Positions 7,716 to 16,855 of a stretch of 37,912 bases of DNA are shown piece after piece; the stretch's first letter is position 1, and the number at the start of each line of letters is the position of its first letter. The notes under the pieces are model-generated. The model was not told the origin of the DNA and made no database searches. It saw only the letters and a list, made by a program, of their open reading frames with translations. The position numbers were made by a program, and so were the translations under genes. The DNA comes from Microcaldota archaeon. GTDB taxonomy: Archaea > Micrarchaeota > Micrarchaeia > Anstonellales > Bilamarchaeaceae. The stretch is from assembly GCA_023248035.1 (NCBI GenBank), contig JAHFFJ010000006.1, positions 1 through 37,912 on the forward strand. Reading direction: 5' to 3'.

Positions 7716-8153
7716 TTATTGCTTTAATTTTTCCTTAAAATCAACGAGCTTTTTTGCAAGTTCTGGATCGCTTAGTGCCAAAATCTCTACTGCCAGAATT
7801 CCTGCATTCTTCCCCATTCCTATTCCTACTGCCGCAACTGGCACATTCGGTGGCATCTGGGTTACTGATAGGAGCGAATCAAGTCCATCGAGTGCTGCAT
7901 TTACCGGAACCCCGATTACTGGTTTGGTAGTTCTAGCAGCTACAACCCCAGGAAGGGCTGCGCTTAAACCTGCAATTGCTATGAAAACACTTGCAGTTGA
8001 ATTCTTAACTAGCGTATCTACTTTATCAGGGTTCCTATGTGCAGATGCAACTTCGTATTTGCAGCTTACTCCAAATGCATTTAAGACATCCATTGCCTGC
8101 TTAGCTATTTCTTCATCGCTCTTGCTTCCGCTTAATATGAGTACTTTCTCCAT
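7716..8153 (-). CDS. purE: PurE, phosphoribosylaminoimidazole carboxylase/mutase subunit
   Basis: PurE forms carboxyaminoimidazole ribonucleotide in purine synthesis, either by rearranging N5-CAIR (class I) or by direct carboxylation with CO2 (class II); I cannot tell the class. The 145 residues include SGSKSD near the N terminus, the SAHRNP catalytic loop (about residues 38-43) and [22 protein letters not shown], the usual nucleotide-binding part. The length is slightly short, as in many archaeal forms. It lies on the same strand as a beta-carbonic anhydrase 64 nt upstream. No purK is visible in the window. Confidence 0.9.
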   Translation of the reverse strand: MEKVLILSGSKSDEEIAKQAMDVLNAFGVSCKYEVASAHRNPDKVDTLVKNSTASVFIAIAGLSAALPGVVAARTTKPVIGVPVNAALDGLDSLLSVTQMPPNVPVAAVGIGMGKNAGILAVEILALSDPELAKKLVDFKEKLKQ

Positions 8154-8217
8154 TATTTTTTATCTCGCTATATAATTTAAAACATAGGCACTGCAAACTG
8201 ATTATAAAATAAAAAAA

Positions 8218-8787
8218 TTATTTTGAAATTACTTCTATCCTTCCATCAAAATAGTATTTCATACCTATAATTTTGACCCGATCCTCATCGAGTGCCTTCT
8301 TTACAATAGGGCTCTTTTTGAGTTTTCGCATCACAGCCTTCACGTTTGCTACAACTGCCTGCTCTATCTCACTTGTTCGTTCTCCTCCTTTCTTAACTTT
8401 ATTAACGCAAGGAGCTATCTTTTTGACTATTTTTGTAATTTTTGATTCGTCATGTCCATCATAAGCTGCTGTGACTGCACCGCACTTCTCGTGCCCCATT
8501 ACAATAAGCAGTGGGGTATGCAAATGCCCTACACCATACTCTGCCGAACCAATATCAATATCACTAACAATGTTTCCTGCATTGGCTATTGTAAATATCT
8601 CACCGAGATTGGTATCAAATATATATTCAGGAACCACTCTTGAATCCGAGCAGCAAATTACTGTTGCAAGTGGGTGCTGACCGGTTTTTGTCTCTTCTCT
8701 CTTCCCCTTTAGGTCTTTTTGTGAGGTTAATCCCTCGACATACCTTCTGTTTCCTTCCATCAATTTAGCTAAGGTTTCAGATTCCAT
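8218..8787 (-). CDS. Beta-class carbonic anhydrase
   Basis: This enzyme interconverts CO2 and bicarbonate. It has 189 residues with the complete beta-class zinc site: C46, the D48-R50 dyad in CSDSR, and H99 and C102 in GHEKCGA. ANAGNIV at about 69-75 is also typical. It is a normal single-domain enzyme, in contrast to the two long relatives that follow. It is divergent from the gene at 8849, with a 61-nt shared promoter region containing overlapping TATA-like sequence (ATTTAAAAATTAAA). It points toward purE and may be co-transcribed with it. Confidence 0.9.
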   Translation of the reverse strand: MESETLAKLMEGNRRYVEGLTSQKDLKGKREETKTGQHPLATVICCSDSRVVPEYIFDTNLGEIFTIANAGNIVSDIDIGSAEYGVGHLHTPLLIVMGHEKCGAVTAAYDGHDESKITKIVKKIAPCVNKVKKGGERTSEIEQAVVANVKAVMRKLKKSPIVKKALDEDRVKIIGMKYYFDGRIEVISK

Positions 8788-8848
8788 AAAATCAACCTGA
8801 CTAACAATAACTTATAACATTTAAAAATTAAACCCGTATTGTATTTCC

Positions 8849-9988
8849 ATGGTTACTCAAACAGAAAGAATATACGAACCGCTTTCATCCAGAAGGCCAT
8901 CTACTCAAAAAAAGTCTCCTGATTCAGGCGGTCTTTCACAGGATCTTATCGACCTTAGGCAAAAGCATACCAAATATGTGCTCGGTGTCGGTCCTAACCT
9001 TAGCCAGGAAGAGTCTTTACGTTTTGTACTTGCAGGTAATGATGAACATTTCCGCACTCTTTCGAGGCTTGAAATAAAACCTCGCTCAAGGTATGACAAA
9101 ATAAAGGGGGGCGAAGCAGACTATCTTGTAAATGCATGTTCTGATGCAAGAATTCCTCATCTTGATTCTGAAGAAGATCGGTTCGTGGGTATCTTTATTC
9201 GGGTGGCTGGTAATATTGTAGGTCGGGTGGGAACTCCTGCTTTTGATGAAATGCGAGACGCTCTTAAACTTGTAAAAAATGATGGAGCTTTGATCGTTGA
9301 AGGGCACTCTTGTTGTGGTGCTCTTAAGGCGCATAACGATTGGCGTGAGAGTGGTTCACACTCAACCGGTAACAGTTCACTAGACAATCTTCTTGCAATG
9401 GTTGAAGGTGATAGCCCCACTCTAAATGCACTTCATCAGCGTTCAAGAGCGGATGTTCAGTTCCCATCACTCCGTCCTTCAGCAGCTGTAATCTATGACT
9501 GGGAAGCTGGTTTGGCAGGCGGAATAACTATTGTAAGTCATCACCCTTCACCAATAATAGAAATACTTGAAGCAAACTGGAATCATCGTCATAAGGTTGC
9601 TTTTGAAGATGGTGCAATGGCTGCCAGACTTCAAAATCACCGTCCTCATGTTATTGCTATTGGAACTTCTACTCTCCCCTATAGCCTTGCAACAATAATG
9701 CATACTGAGCAGAATGAGGTCTTTTCTACGACCGGTTCAGAAAAAGGACTGGATGCACTTGACGAAGCCTCGATATTATATGGAATTCAACATCTTGGCA
9801 TTCGTCATATTGCTTTTGTTGCCCCTAGTGAAAAATCTACAGGAAACATGTTCTCAAAATGGGAACGTGATCTTAGGGCAATGACTGTTAATGGTGAGCA
9901 TGTAATTGCAACAATGCTTGATTCTGGAGAATTGAAAATAAGTTGCTTGGGTTACGATTTGGATAGCGGTAAATTGGAAATGAAATAA
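8849..9988 (+). CDS. Carbonic-anhydrase-like double-domain protein (N-terminal site intact)
   Basis: The protein has 379 residues, about twice a normal beta-carbonic anhydrase. After an 85-residue lead region, the first domain has C97-S-D99-A-R101 and H153-x-x-C156 (GHSCCGA), so the zinc ligands and Asp-Arg dyad are present; the RVAGNIVGR segment fits too. The second half (about 230-350) keeps the fold pattern (VIAIGTSTLPYSLATIM, EASILYGIQHLGIRHIAFVAPSE) but has no CxDxR or HxxC, so it looks like a degenerate second domain. Activity on CO2 is plausible but unproven. It converges on the next long relative with 20 nt between stops. Confidence 0.7.
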   Translation: MVTQTERIYEPLSSRRPSTQKKSPDSGGLSQDLIDLRQKHTKYVLGVGPNLSQEESLRFVLAGNDEHFRTLSRLEIKPRSRYDKIKGGEADYLVNACSDARIPHLDSEEDRFVGIFIRVAGNIVGRVGTPAFDEMRDALKLVKNDGALIVEGHSCCGALKAHNDWRESGSHSTGNSSLDNLLAMVEGDSPTLNALHQRSRADVQFPSLRPSAAVIYDWEAGLAGGITIVSHHPSPIIEILEANWNHRHKVAFEDGAMAARLQNHRPHVIAIGTSTLPYSLATIMHTEQNEVFSTTGSEKGLDALDEASILYGIQHLGIRHIAFVAPSEKSTGNMFSKWERDLRAMTVNGEHVIATMLDSGELKISCLGYDLDSGKLEMK

Positions 9989-10008
9989 TCAAAAATAAGG
10001 TTCCCAGA

Positions 10009-11202
10009 TTACTCTCTTCCTGGCACTTTTAATATATTCACTTCAGGGTTATATTGTAAAACCACATCTACCCCACAGGTTTTATTCAAAATCCTCATCT
10101 CTTTTCCATCAAATCCTAAAAGAGTTATTTTTGCTCCATTTTTTGTTGCGGTATTTATCGCTTCCTCTCTGAGGAGTGCACGTTTCACTGAAGTTGCCCT
10201 TAATAACTCAAGATCGGTATCAGTGCAGATTATGTGGCCGTTTCCGTTTGAACCTTCCTTAAGGCTATTTACTCCATTTACATGATTAAGTGCATAGACA
10301 ATTGATCCCATATCATCCCAGGAGAAACTGGTTTCTCCATTACATTCTACTGTTACGCTAAATGCAGTATTAGGGCTCATTCTTGCAAGATATCTCAATG
10401 AATCAGGGGTGTTTGGGCTTAAACGTGCATCAACGCAAGATATCCCCCCAACATCAAGTGCAGGATTATTTGGATCAAGAACCTTTCTCATCAGGAGCGG
10501 ATCGTCTACCAGAATGGCATGGGCATAGTGAGTACCTAGGTTGATTCCTAAATTCCTCACCTTGTCCAGACCTTTTAAGAGTTGGATACGCAATGCATTC
10601 AGTTTCGGGTGGCGTTCAAACAGTTTAGTTTCATTCCACCCAGTTCTATTCATAATAGTAAATTCAAGTGTATCAGAACAAACTGCTGCTATTACAGTAA
10701 TATTACTTTTTCTTATTATTTCACCTAGTTCAAAGTCACTAAGTAATTTTCTCGCTTGATACGCAGCATTTATCATCTCAGCTTGGGGTGAACCAAGCCC
10801 AGAAATCTCGGGTGATATCTGATTAACTAACCTTACTATATGGGGGTGCTCTTCAAAAGTCATACCCCGGCGTTCAAGTTCAATTGCTTTCTTTTTTGCT
10901 GCAACTGCTCCACATGGAATACAACCGCCATGTCCAAGAACTACAAAAGCACCACCTGTCACAGTATTTTCTAAAATTCGCCTTATCTCTTTTTTAGATC
11001 CATCATCGCTAAGATCAACTGCCTGGCCAGCCACCCGTGTGAAACTAACTCCTCTTGCAGAAGATGGAAACTGCCTTTCTTGGAAATGTTGAAAACCTCC
11101 TGCTATGACTGATAAAGATTCAATAAGACCTAATGGTTGTCCAGCTCTTTTCTTTTCGTACAAACCAGTCAATTTTTGAGGATCAGTAATCAATTGTGCC
11201 AT
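10009..11202 (-). CDS. Carbonic-anhydrase-like double-domain protein with motifs in swapped order
   Basis: The protein has 397 residues and is related to the previous gene: FTRVAGQ (about 54-60) and GGAFVVLGHGGCIPCGA (83-99, with H91 and C94) align with its RVAGN and GALIVEGHSCCGA. The first half lacks a CxDxR motif. A CVDAR motif instead sits in the second half (C256, D258, R260), which lacks HxxC. Zinc ligands are thus split between two half-domains, in the reverse of the usual order. It could be a circularly permuted-like or subfunctionalised pair of domains, or a binding protein without activity. It is divergent from glmS. Confidence 0.6.
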   Translation of the reverse strand: MAQLITDPQKLTGLYEKKRAGQPLGLIESLSVIAGGFQHFQERQFPSSARGVSFTRVAGQAVDLSDDGSKKEIRRILENTVTGGAFVVLGHGGCIPCGAVAAKKKAIELERRGMTFEEHPHIVRLVNQISPEISGLGSPQAEMINAAYQARKLLSDFELGEIIRKSNITVIAAVCSDTLEFTIMNRTGWNETKLFERHPKLNALRIQLLKGLDKVRNLGINLGTHYAHAILVDDPLLMRKVLDPNNPALDVGGISCVDARLSPNTPDSLRYLARMSPNTAFSVTVECNGETSFSWDDMGSIVYALNHVNGVNSLKEGSNGNGHIICTDTDLELLRATSVKRALLREEAINTATKNGAKITLLGFDGKEMRILNKTCGVDVVLQYNPEVNILKVPGRE

Positions 11203-11375
11203 TTTTTCACCTCTACTTTTCGTTCTAAGCGTATTTTTATTACTGTTTATTTCTATGTATAAAAGTGTTTAAATTTCTATCCTTAGATCGTTCTCAAACA
11301 TTTTCTAGATTAACTAAGGACAAACAAATATCTATATCTATAAACACCTTTAAATATTTTGCACTTTTGCCAAAA

Positions 11376-11412
11376 AGCAACTTTATATCCTTTCCCGATG
11401 AGTTACTATAAT
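11376..11412 (+). promoter_or_regulatory. Promoter of glmS
   Basis: ACTTTATATCC (about 11382-11392) is a TATA-like box 30-37 nt before the ATG at 11421, giving a leader of about 10 nt. A second TTTAAATATTTT at about 11350-11361 is an alternative. The whole 218-nt divergent interval to 11202 is AT-rich with no other gene. Confidence 0.4.
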
Positions 11413-11420
11413 CGATCCTT

Positions 11421-13148
11421 ATGTGCGGCATTATTGGTTATGTTGGTCTAGGTAAAGCCTCCCAGATTATCACTGACGGCCTAAAAAGGCTTGAATATCG
11501 GGGATATGATTCTGTTGGGATAGCTGTTCTTAAGAACAAAAAATTCGAGTTACGCAAAGATAAGGGAATGGTGGGTGAGGTTTCATCCCAACTTGAATTC
11601 ACCACCATGGATGGCAATATCGGTATTGGTCACACTCGCTGGGCAACTCATGGCGTAGTTTGCACTGAAAATGCCCATCCTCATTTTGACTGTAATAAAA
11701 CTGTGGTTCTTGCGCACAATGGTGTAATAGAAAACTTTTTGCAACTTAAAAAAGGTTTAAATGGTCACAAATTCTCTTCAGAAACTGATTCTGAAGTGGT
11801 TGCTCATATTTTCGAGGAAAATCTTAAGTTACTCTCTCCAGAGGAGGCGTTCCTAACAACAATCTCTTCGCTGGGGGGCTCGTACGCTATTGCGGCACTA
11901 AGTACCAATGACCCAGAGGAGCGGCTTTTTATTGCCAGGAGAAATAGCCCGCTTATAATAGGGGTGGGTAAAGGGGAGATGTTTTGTGCCTCAGATATTC
12001 CGGCAATGCTCCCATACACCCGTAGTTTTATACATCTCGAAGAGGGTGATCGGGCCATACTATCAAAATCTGGCTACACAATCTATGATCCAGAAGGGAA
12101 GAAAATTAATAGGGAAATAATTACTGTTGATTGGAATTTTGATGTTGCCCAAAAAGGTGGCTACTCGCATTTTATGCTTAAAGAGATCCATGATCAGGAA
12201 CATTTTATCGGTCAAACTCTTCATTCAGAAACCGATAAGGCAAAAGTCATGATAGATAAATTTGAAAAAATCCATATCTTAGCTGCAGGTACATCCTATC
12301 ATTCCGCCCTTCTTTTTTCTTATCTTCTTTCAGAAAAAGGTAAAATTGCCCAGGCCTTTGTTGCAAGTGACTACCAATTTATTGGCAAACCTGATGAAAA
12401 AACGCTTGTTATTGCAATAAGTCAAAGCGGTGAAACTGCTGATGTGCTTCAGGCACTTCGTTATGCTTCAAAAAGCAAAAAAATTGCTATTACCAACACG
12501 ATCGGTTCAACAATTACGCGTATATCTGATGAAACTATCCTGCTGAATGCTGGTCCGGAGGTTGGTGTTGCAGCTACAAAAACATTCACTTCCCAAATGG
12601 CTATAATCTACAAAATCATCTATGGCAAGGTCAAACTATCCGCCCTTCAGAAACTTATTGCTACCATGTTGGAATGTGAGGAAAGTGTTCGTAAAATAGC
12701 CCCACTTCTAGCTAAAAAATCCAATGTTTTCTTTATTGCACGTGGTAAAAATGTTCCAATAGCCTATGAGGCGTCCCTCAAATTTAAGGAAATAACCTAC
12801 ATTTCTTCAGAAGCCTATCCTGGAGGCGAACTCAAACACGGCACTCTTAGCCTTATCACCGAAGGTGTTCCTGTGATTGTACTTGCTCCAAATGATCAAA
12901 CCTTATCAAAGCTTGCTGGAAACATTCAGGAAGCAAAGGCTCGGGGTGCAATGATCCTAAGCATAACTGATGATCCAGAAACTGCAAAAATTAGCTATCA
13001 ATCGATCCAGATCCCAAAATGCGATCCGCTTCTATATCCTTTTGCACTCATAATCCCTCTTCAGCTTTTAGCTTATCACGTCAGTATTGAAAGGGGAATA
13101 AATCCGGATCGTCCAAGGAATCTTGCGAAATCAGTTACTGTTGAGTGA
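11421..13148 (+). CDS. glmS: Glutamine-fructose-6-phosphate aminotransferase
   Basis: GlmS makes glucosamine-6-phosphate from fructose-6-phosphate and glutamine, the first step to UDP-GlcNAc for glycans. It has 575 residues, a little under the usual 600. Cys2 after the initiator (MCGIIGYVG) is the glutaminase nucleophile, and GHTRWATHG, HNGVIEN and SETDSEVVAH follow in the N-terminal domain. Two SIS domains follow (ISQSGETADV; ARGKNVPIAYEASLKFKEITY) and the C terminus DRPRNLAKSVTVE is canonical. No riboswitch or ribozyme is seen upstream. Confidence 0.95.
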   Translation: MCGIIGYVGLGKASQIITDGLKRLEYRGYDSVGIAVLKNKKFELRKDKGMVGEVSSQLEFTTMDGNIGIGHTRWATHGVVCTENAHPHFDCNKTVVLAHNGVIENFLQLKKGLNGHKFSSETDSEVVAHIFEENLKLLSPEEAFLTTISSLGGSYAIAALSTNDPEERLFIARRNSPLIIGVGKGEMFCASDIPAMLPYTRSFIHLEEGDRAILSKSGYTIYDPEGKKINREIITVDWNFDVAQKGGYSHFMLKEIHDQEHFIGQTLHSETDKAKVMIDKFEKIHILAAGTSYHSALLFSYLLSEKGKIAQAFVASDYQFIGKPDEKTLVIAISQSGETADVLQALRYASKSKKIAITNTIGSTITRISDETILLNAGPEVGVAATKTFTSQMAIIYKIIYGKVKLSALQKLIATMLECEESVRKIAPLLAKKSNVFFIARGKNVPIAYEASLKFKEITYISSEAYPGGELKHGTLSLITEGVPVIVLAPNDQTLSKLAGNIQEAKARGAMILSITDDPETAKISYQSIQIPKCDPLLYPFALIIPLQLLAYHVSIERGINPDRPRNLAKSVTVE

Positions 13149-13177
13149 ATATAAATATAATAAAAAGAACTGAAAGA

Positions 13178-13507
13178 TTACTGATTGAAACTACTAATCC
13201 TTTTTAAAAGTTCAGTAAAAATAGTTCTTTTCTTTTCTGGAGTAAGATGGAAAAGTACTTTTGGCACTTCTGATTGTGAAATCGTAAAAATATAATTAAG
13301 CTTTATCACGCTATCTTTTATTGCACCTTCTTTTTTAGTCAATTCTATGCCTTTCATTTCTCTGTTACTGGTGATTCCTGCTACTACAATGTTTCCAAAT
13401 TCTTCAAATAAAACTACGCAAGGTCGTGTTTTTCTTTCTGTACTATCGGTAAATTGAACTTCAGCTAAAATAACATCTCCTGATCTAAGCACTTTCCCAA
13501 ACCTCAT
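13178..13507 (-). CDS. PemK/MazF-type toxin
   Basis: This 109-residue protein has GDVILAEVQFTDSTERKTRPCVVL at its N terminus, the start of the PemK/MazF fold, followed by VVAGITSN and SVIKLNYIFTISQSEV. MazF-family toxins are endoribonucleases that cleave mRNA. The start overlaps the end of the upstream antitoxin gene by 23 nt, so the two are translationally coupled. The stand-alone pair sits between glmS and the beta-propeller gene on the minus strand. Confidence 0.8.
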   Translation of the reverse strand: MRFGKVLRSGDVILAEVQFTDSTERKTRPCVVLFEEFGNIVVAGITSNREMKGIELTKKEGAIKDSVIKLNYIFTISQSEVPKVLFHLTPEKKRTIFTELLKRISSFNQ

Positions 13508-13706
13508 CTTCCTTATTATCCCAAAGTTCCTTCATTTTGGTTTTCTGAATTTGGGTTAGAAACTTACTCCGATATTGTTCAGATTCCTTAGCAATTTCTA
13601 CTAGTTCAGAAATAATTTCATTGTAGCTTTCCCGTGGATGCTTCTTAAGCTTGTTTAAAGCTTCCAGAACATCGGTATCAACTCGGACTGTTGTAAAGTT
13701 TGACAT
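13485..13706 (-). CDS. Ribbon-helix-helix-like antitoxin
   Basis: This 73-residue protein has an N-terminal TTVRVDTDVLEALNKLKKHPRESYNEIISELVEI, which fits the ribbon-helix-helix pattern: a short beta strand followed by two helices, with the Arg in the strand contacting DNA. The C-terminal part (KMKELWDNKEDEVWESA) is acidic and Trp-containing and probably wraps the toxin. It is the first gene of a two-gene operon with the toxin. Two palindromes lie just before its start and are likely its operators. Confidence 0.75.
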   Translation of the reverse strand: MSNFTTVRVDTDVLEALNKLKKHPRESYNEIISELVEIAKESEQYRSKFLTQIQKTKMKELWDNKEDEVWESA

Positions 13707-13715
13707 ATATATACC

Positions 13716-13740
13716 TATAACTAGTTATATGTACATATAA
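13716..13740 (-). promoter_or_regulatory. Double-palindrome operator of the toxin-antitoxin operon
   Basis: TATAACTAGTTATA (13716-13729) and TTATATGTACATATAA (13725-13740) are perfect palindromes that overlap by 5 nt. They begin 10 nt before the antitoxin ATG and coincide with the only TATA-like sequence. Binding there by the ribbon-helix-helix antitoxin would block transcription, the usual autoregulation of such pairs. Confidence 0.6.
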
Positions 13741-13822
13741 TATTATAAAATTAACTTTACTCAACATCACTGCCTTTCAGATAAAATTCTCTTTCTAAAA
13801 ATCGACTGACATTAGAAGTAAT

Positions 13823-15469
13823 CTATCGTTTACTAAATCTCTGTTTGAGGAATCTGGTCCATATTTGCTGAAGTATAACTACAATTAGTAGCACGCCTAT
13901 TAAGAGAACTATTGGATTAACACCACGTGAATTAACATTTACAGTAATTGTAGCATCTTTGAAACCTATTTTCTTTATTGATAGGTGGTAGGTTCCTGCT
14001 TGTGGGATGGTTATCGACACATTCTTATCACCTTTATAGCCTCTGCCATCAAAGCTTACTACCACTCTGTCCAGGGGAGAGCCATCATCACCATCGTTTA
14101 CAAAAACCGAAAACGGTTCACCTTCTAAAATATTCGGTGAAACCGTTCCAACTATCTGACTTAAGGCTATTGTAGGATCATGGTTAACATCAACTGTTGT
14201 GAATTTTGGTCCACTTTCTTCGCCACCACTATCAACTATCTTGCATGATATAGTATTTATCCCAGGAACAAGCATTTTCTCGGGGTCTATATAGTAAACC
14301 CAGCTTCCATCGGTTGCGTTTCCTTCCTCCCACTCACCACTATTTACCTTCACCAGGACTTTTGCATCTCCACCTGTTTGTGATAGGTATTTGCCTTTTA
14401 CTACGATTTCTTTTAGGCCAACCACATCCGCTTCATTTGGTGTGGTTATCGAACAGGCTCTTTCTGTACTATATGCGTGTAGCGCTCCATCCTGCGATCC
14501 AAAAATGACTGAATTTTGATAGAATAAAGGATCACCAACTACACCTGATGTTGACCCTTTCCATACGATTTCTCCACTGTCCTTTGACAATGCATAAATG
14601 CTCTTATCATTTCCGCCTACAAATATTACCTCGGTTCCACCCATTATTCCTGCTTCTGGTTGTGTCTGTACTGCAAGTTGAGTTTGCGCTATCCATCTTA
14701 TCTGGCCACTAGTGCTAGCTGCATAAACCGTGCCATCATTGCTTCCAAAATAAATATTTCCATCTTTTACTAGTGGTGTACTAAGTATCCAGTCTTTGGT
14801 TTTGATGGTCCATATCTCCAATCCATTTGAAACCAGGTAAGCGTGCATTTGGTTATCTAAGTTTCCGATATAGGCATTTCCGCCTGATATCACCGGTCTT
14901 GATAGCCAGAATGACTGTTCAGTGTGCGCTTTCCACTGCACTACACCATTTTCATTGATCCTGGTAAGCTCATTTCCCTTACCATATACCACATAATCCG
15001 GACCTGCGGCTGGCGGGGTAAGTATCGATTCATTAAAAGAGGCTATTTTTGATTTTACTGAGCCATTCTTATCAATTATGAAAACTCCACGGTCACTTGT
15101 GACAAATATGTATTTATCATTCGCACTTGCACCATAAAGTCGGGTTATATTCTGAGTTTTATTAAGATCTAAAGTCCACTGTAAATTACCTGCGTTATTT
15201 ATGCGCAGAAGCTTTCCATTTGTAGTGGAAGTGAATATTGAGTTATCAAAAACAAACACTTCATTAGGTTCTTTTCCTACTACAGTTTGCCATTTTTTTA
15301 CTCCATTGACTGGATTTATGGCATAAACTTTTCCGTCATCAGAGGGGAAAATTACCATTCCCTGGTATATAACTGGTTTTGAGTTTATTGCACCATCACT
15401 GTTAAACTCCCAGATGACAGCTGCGTAAGATAAAGAAAGAAGCAAAATTAGGGCAAAGGCATTTTTCAT
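13823..15469 (-). CDS. Secreted, membrane-anchored PQQ-like beta-propeller protein
   Basis: The protein has 548 residues. It has a signal peptide (MKNAFALILLLSLSYA), then repeated blades of the PQQ/pyrrolo-quinoline-like type with GKVYAINPVNGVKKW, GTVYAASTSGQIRW, KSIYALSKDSGEIVWKG and GALHAYST spanning residues about 20-330. Two Ig-like/fibronectin-like parts follow (about 345-500), then a C-terminal membrane segment (NPIVLLIGVLLIVVILQQIW) with a basic tail. It is an outward-facing surface protein, probably binding another protein or glycan. An enzymatic role is not evident. It starts 4 nt after the L11 stop and is likely in the same transcript. Confidence 0.8.
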   Translation of the reverse strand: MKNAFALILLLSLSYAAVIWEFNSDGAINSKPVIYQGMVIFPSDDGKVYAINPVNGVKKWQTVVGKEPNEVFVFDNSIFTSTTNGKLLRINNAGNLQWTLDLNKTQNITRLYGASANDKYIFVTSDRGVFIIDKNGSVKSKIASFNESILTPPAAGPDYVVYGKGNELTRINENGVVQWKAHTEQSFWLSRPVISGGNAYIGNLDNQMHAYLVSNGLEIWTIKTKDWILSTPLVKDGNIYFGSNDGTVYAASTSGQIRWIAQTQLAVQTQPEAGIMGGTEVIFVGGNDKSIYALSKDSGEIVWKGSTSGVVGDPLFYQNSVIFGSQDGALHAYSTERACSITTPNEADVVGLKEIVVKGKYLSQTGGDAKVLVKVNSGEWEEGNATDGSWVYYIDPEKMLVPGINTISCKIVDSGGEESGPKFTTVDVNHDPTIALSQIVGTVSPNILEGEPFSVFVNDGDDGSPLDRVVVSFDGRGYKGDKNVSITIPQAGTYHLSIKKIGFKDATITVNVNSRGVNPIVLLIGVLLIVVILQQIWTRFLKQRFSKR

Positions 15470-15473
15470 TTCA

Positions 15474-15941
15474 TCACTTTAACAATGAGTCGTGCTTGCC
15501 TTCATCCACTTCCTTAATTGTATCCGTTGCTTTTTTTCCCCCTACTGTTATTCCCATGCTAAGGCATGTGCCTAGTATCTCTTTAAGCGTTTCCTTTGGG
15601 CTCTTTCCAAGAGAATTTCTTTTAGCTTTGGCAATAGCCGCTGCTTTCTCTATACTTATATTCCCTGCAGGAGCCTCACGGTTTCCGCCACCCTTTTCTA
15701 CTCCTGCCTCTTTTTTTATTATCTCGGCAGTTGGCGGGCTTCCCACTTCTATCGTGAACTGCTTGGTTTTAGGATCAACCAATACTTTTACTGGTACTTT
15801 CATACCTGCAAAATCCTTAGTAGACTCATTTATTTTTGCTACAACCTGCCCAATATTTACCCCTAATGGTGCTAATGCAGGTGCCAATGGCGGACCAGCC
15901 GTTGCTTTCCCACCTTCCACTATAGTATTAATAATTTTCAT
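15474..15941 (-). CDS. rpl11: Large ribosomal subunit protein L11 (uL11)
   Basis: This protein of the GTPase-associated centre binds 23S rRNA and the factor-binding stalk. It has 155 residues from ATG 15941 (MKIINTIVEGG). I prefer this start to the ATG 6 nt upstream because the GAGGT ribosome-binding site is then at normal spacing. EGGKATAGPPLAPALAPLGVNIGQVV is the conserved N-terminal domain, and the C-terminal domain ends in GKSPKETLKEILGTCLSMGITVGGK. Unlike many archaea there is no L1, L10 or P1 gene beside it. It is followed by the beta-propeller gene. Confidence 0.95.
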   Translation of the reverse strand: MKIINTIVEGGKATAGPPLAPALAPLGVNIGQVVAKINESTKDFAGMKVPVKVLVDPKTKQFTIEVGSPPTAEIIKKEAGVEKGGGNREAPAGNISIEKAAAIAKAKRNSLGKSPKETLKEILGTCLSMGITVGGKKATDTIKEVDEGKHDSLLK

Positions 15942-16062
15942 ATTCATAACCTCGATTTTCTCATAACCTTTATTTTTCCATTAATAGATTCAGCAATCAT
16001 CCACAGATCCAAATGATCGTGTATTTGATCTAATATTAGTTCGTCTAATTTGTTTTTTAAGT

Positions 16063-16776
16063 TTATCCCCACGCTTCAACGTGTAGCTTTTTCAAGTCTG
16101 CACCGGTTTCTTCAAGTGCAGCACGCATATCCTTAACCATTGGAAGAGGTCCACATATCCACCAGTCAAATGAACTGGTACTGTCTATGTATTTTCTTAT
16201 CATACTGGAATTTACTCTTCCTTGTTCGCCACTCCAACCTACACTATCTTTTGTAGTGGTTATCACGACCTTTATATTAGGATTAGACTGGCTCATCTCT
16301 TCGAGTTCTTGGCCATAAAGTATGTCATCCTTGGTTTTTACGCTGTAAAATACAACGAAACTTCCATCAATTTTCTTATTGTTAATGAACCTTAGCATAC
16401 TCATAAATGGTGCAATCCCGGTTCCTCCGCCTATGAATGCTGCATTTTTTTCTTCATTATAAACAAAACGACCTTTGGGTGCTTCTAAACCCACAGTATC
16501 CCCCAGCTTCACCAATTCAAGTTTTCCAGTTACCTTTCCATTTACCATTTTTATGCAAAATTCCAAATATCTCTTGTCTGGGCCGGAGGCTATAGAATAT
16601 GGCTTTTTCTCAATTGTACTCCCATCGCCATCAATAATATGCAGAAAGACCGACTGTCCTGATATGAATTTAGGTATCACACCATCTAATGGTGTAAGTC
16701 TAAAAATTTTCACTCCAGTAACTGGCTCTTCTATATGGGTTACCTCATATTTTTTTATCTCTATCAAACTTAACAC
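16063..16776 (-). CDS. FAD/NAD(P)-binding oxidoreductase (ferredoxin-reductase fold)
   Basis: The protein has up to 237 residues. KKPYSIASGP (FAD binding, RxYS-like) lies at about residues 56-65, and FIGGGTGIAPFMSMLR (NAD(P) binding) at about 114-129. CGPLPMVKDM and a C-terminal EAWG complete the family pattern. There is no 2Fe-2S domain, so it is a reductase that must pass electrons to another protein. The start is uncertain: GTG 16776 is the track start and TTG 16767 is an alternative; there is no suitable ATG. No redox partner is encoded next to it. Confidence 0.8.
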   Translation of the reverse strand: MLSLIEIKKYEVTHIEEPVTGVKIFRLTPLDGVIPKFISGQSVFLHIIDGDGSTIEKKPYSIASGPDKRYLEFCIKMVNGKVTGKLELVKLGDTVGLEAPKGRFVYNEEKNAAFIGGGTGIAPFMSMLRFINNKKIDGSFVVFYSVKTKDDILYGQELEEMSQSNPNIKVVITTTKDSVGWSGEQGRVNSSMIRKYIDSTSSFDWWICGPLPMVKDMRAALEETGADLKKLHVEAWG

Positions 16777-16855
16777 CTTTTTCTTAATTAGTTTGGTAAT
16801 GTTACAGTTTATTGCCTCCCCCTATTTATTTAAATTATGCGTTCCATTCTTCATT

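Noticed and set aside
11203-11420. glmS ribozyme or riboswitch
   Set aside because: The interval is AT-rich and shows no conserved ribozyme core. The TATA box leaves only about a 10-nt leader.
15496-15966. Long plus-strand frame opposite L11
   Set aside because: It is a shadow of the L11 gene on the other strand, with no independent coding signs.
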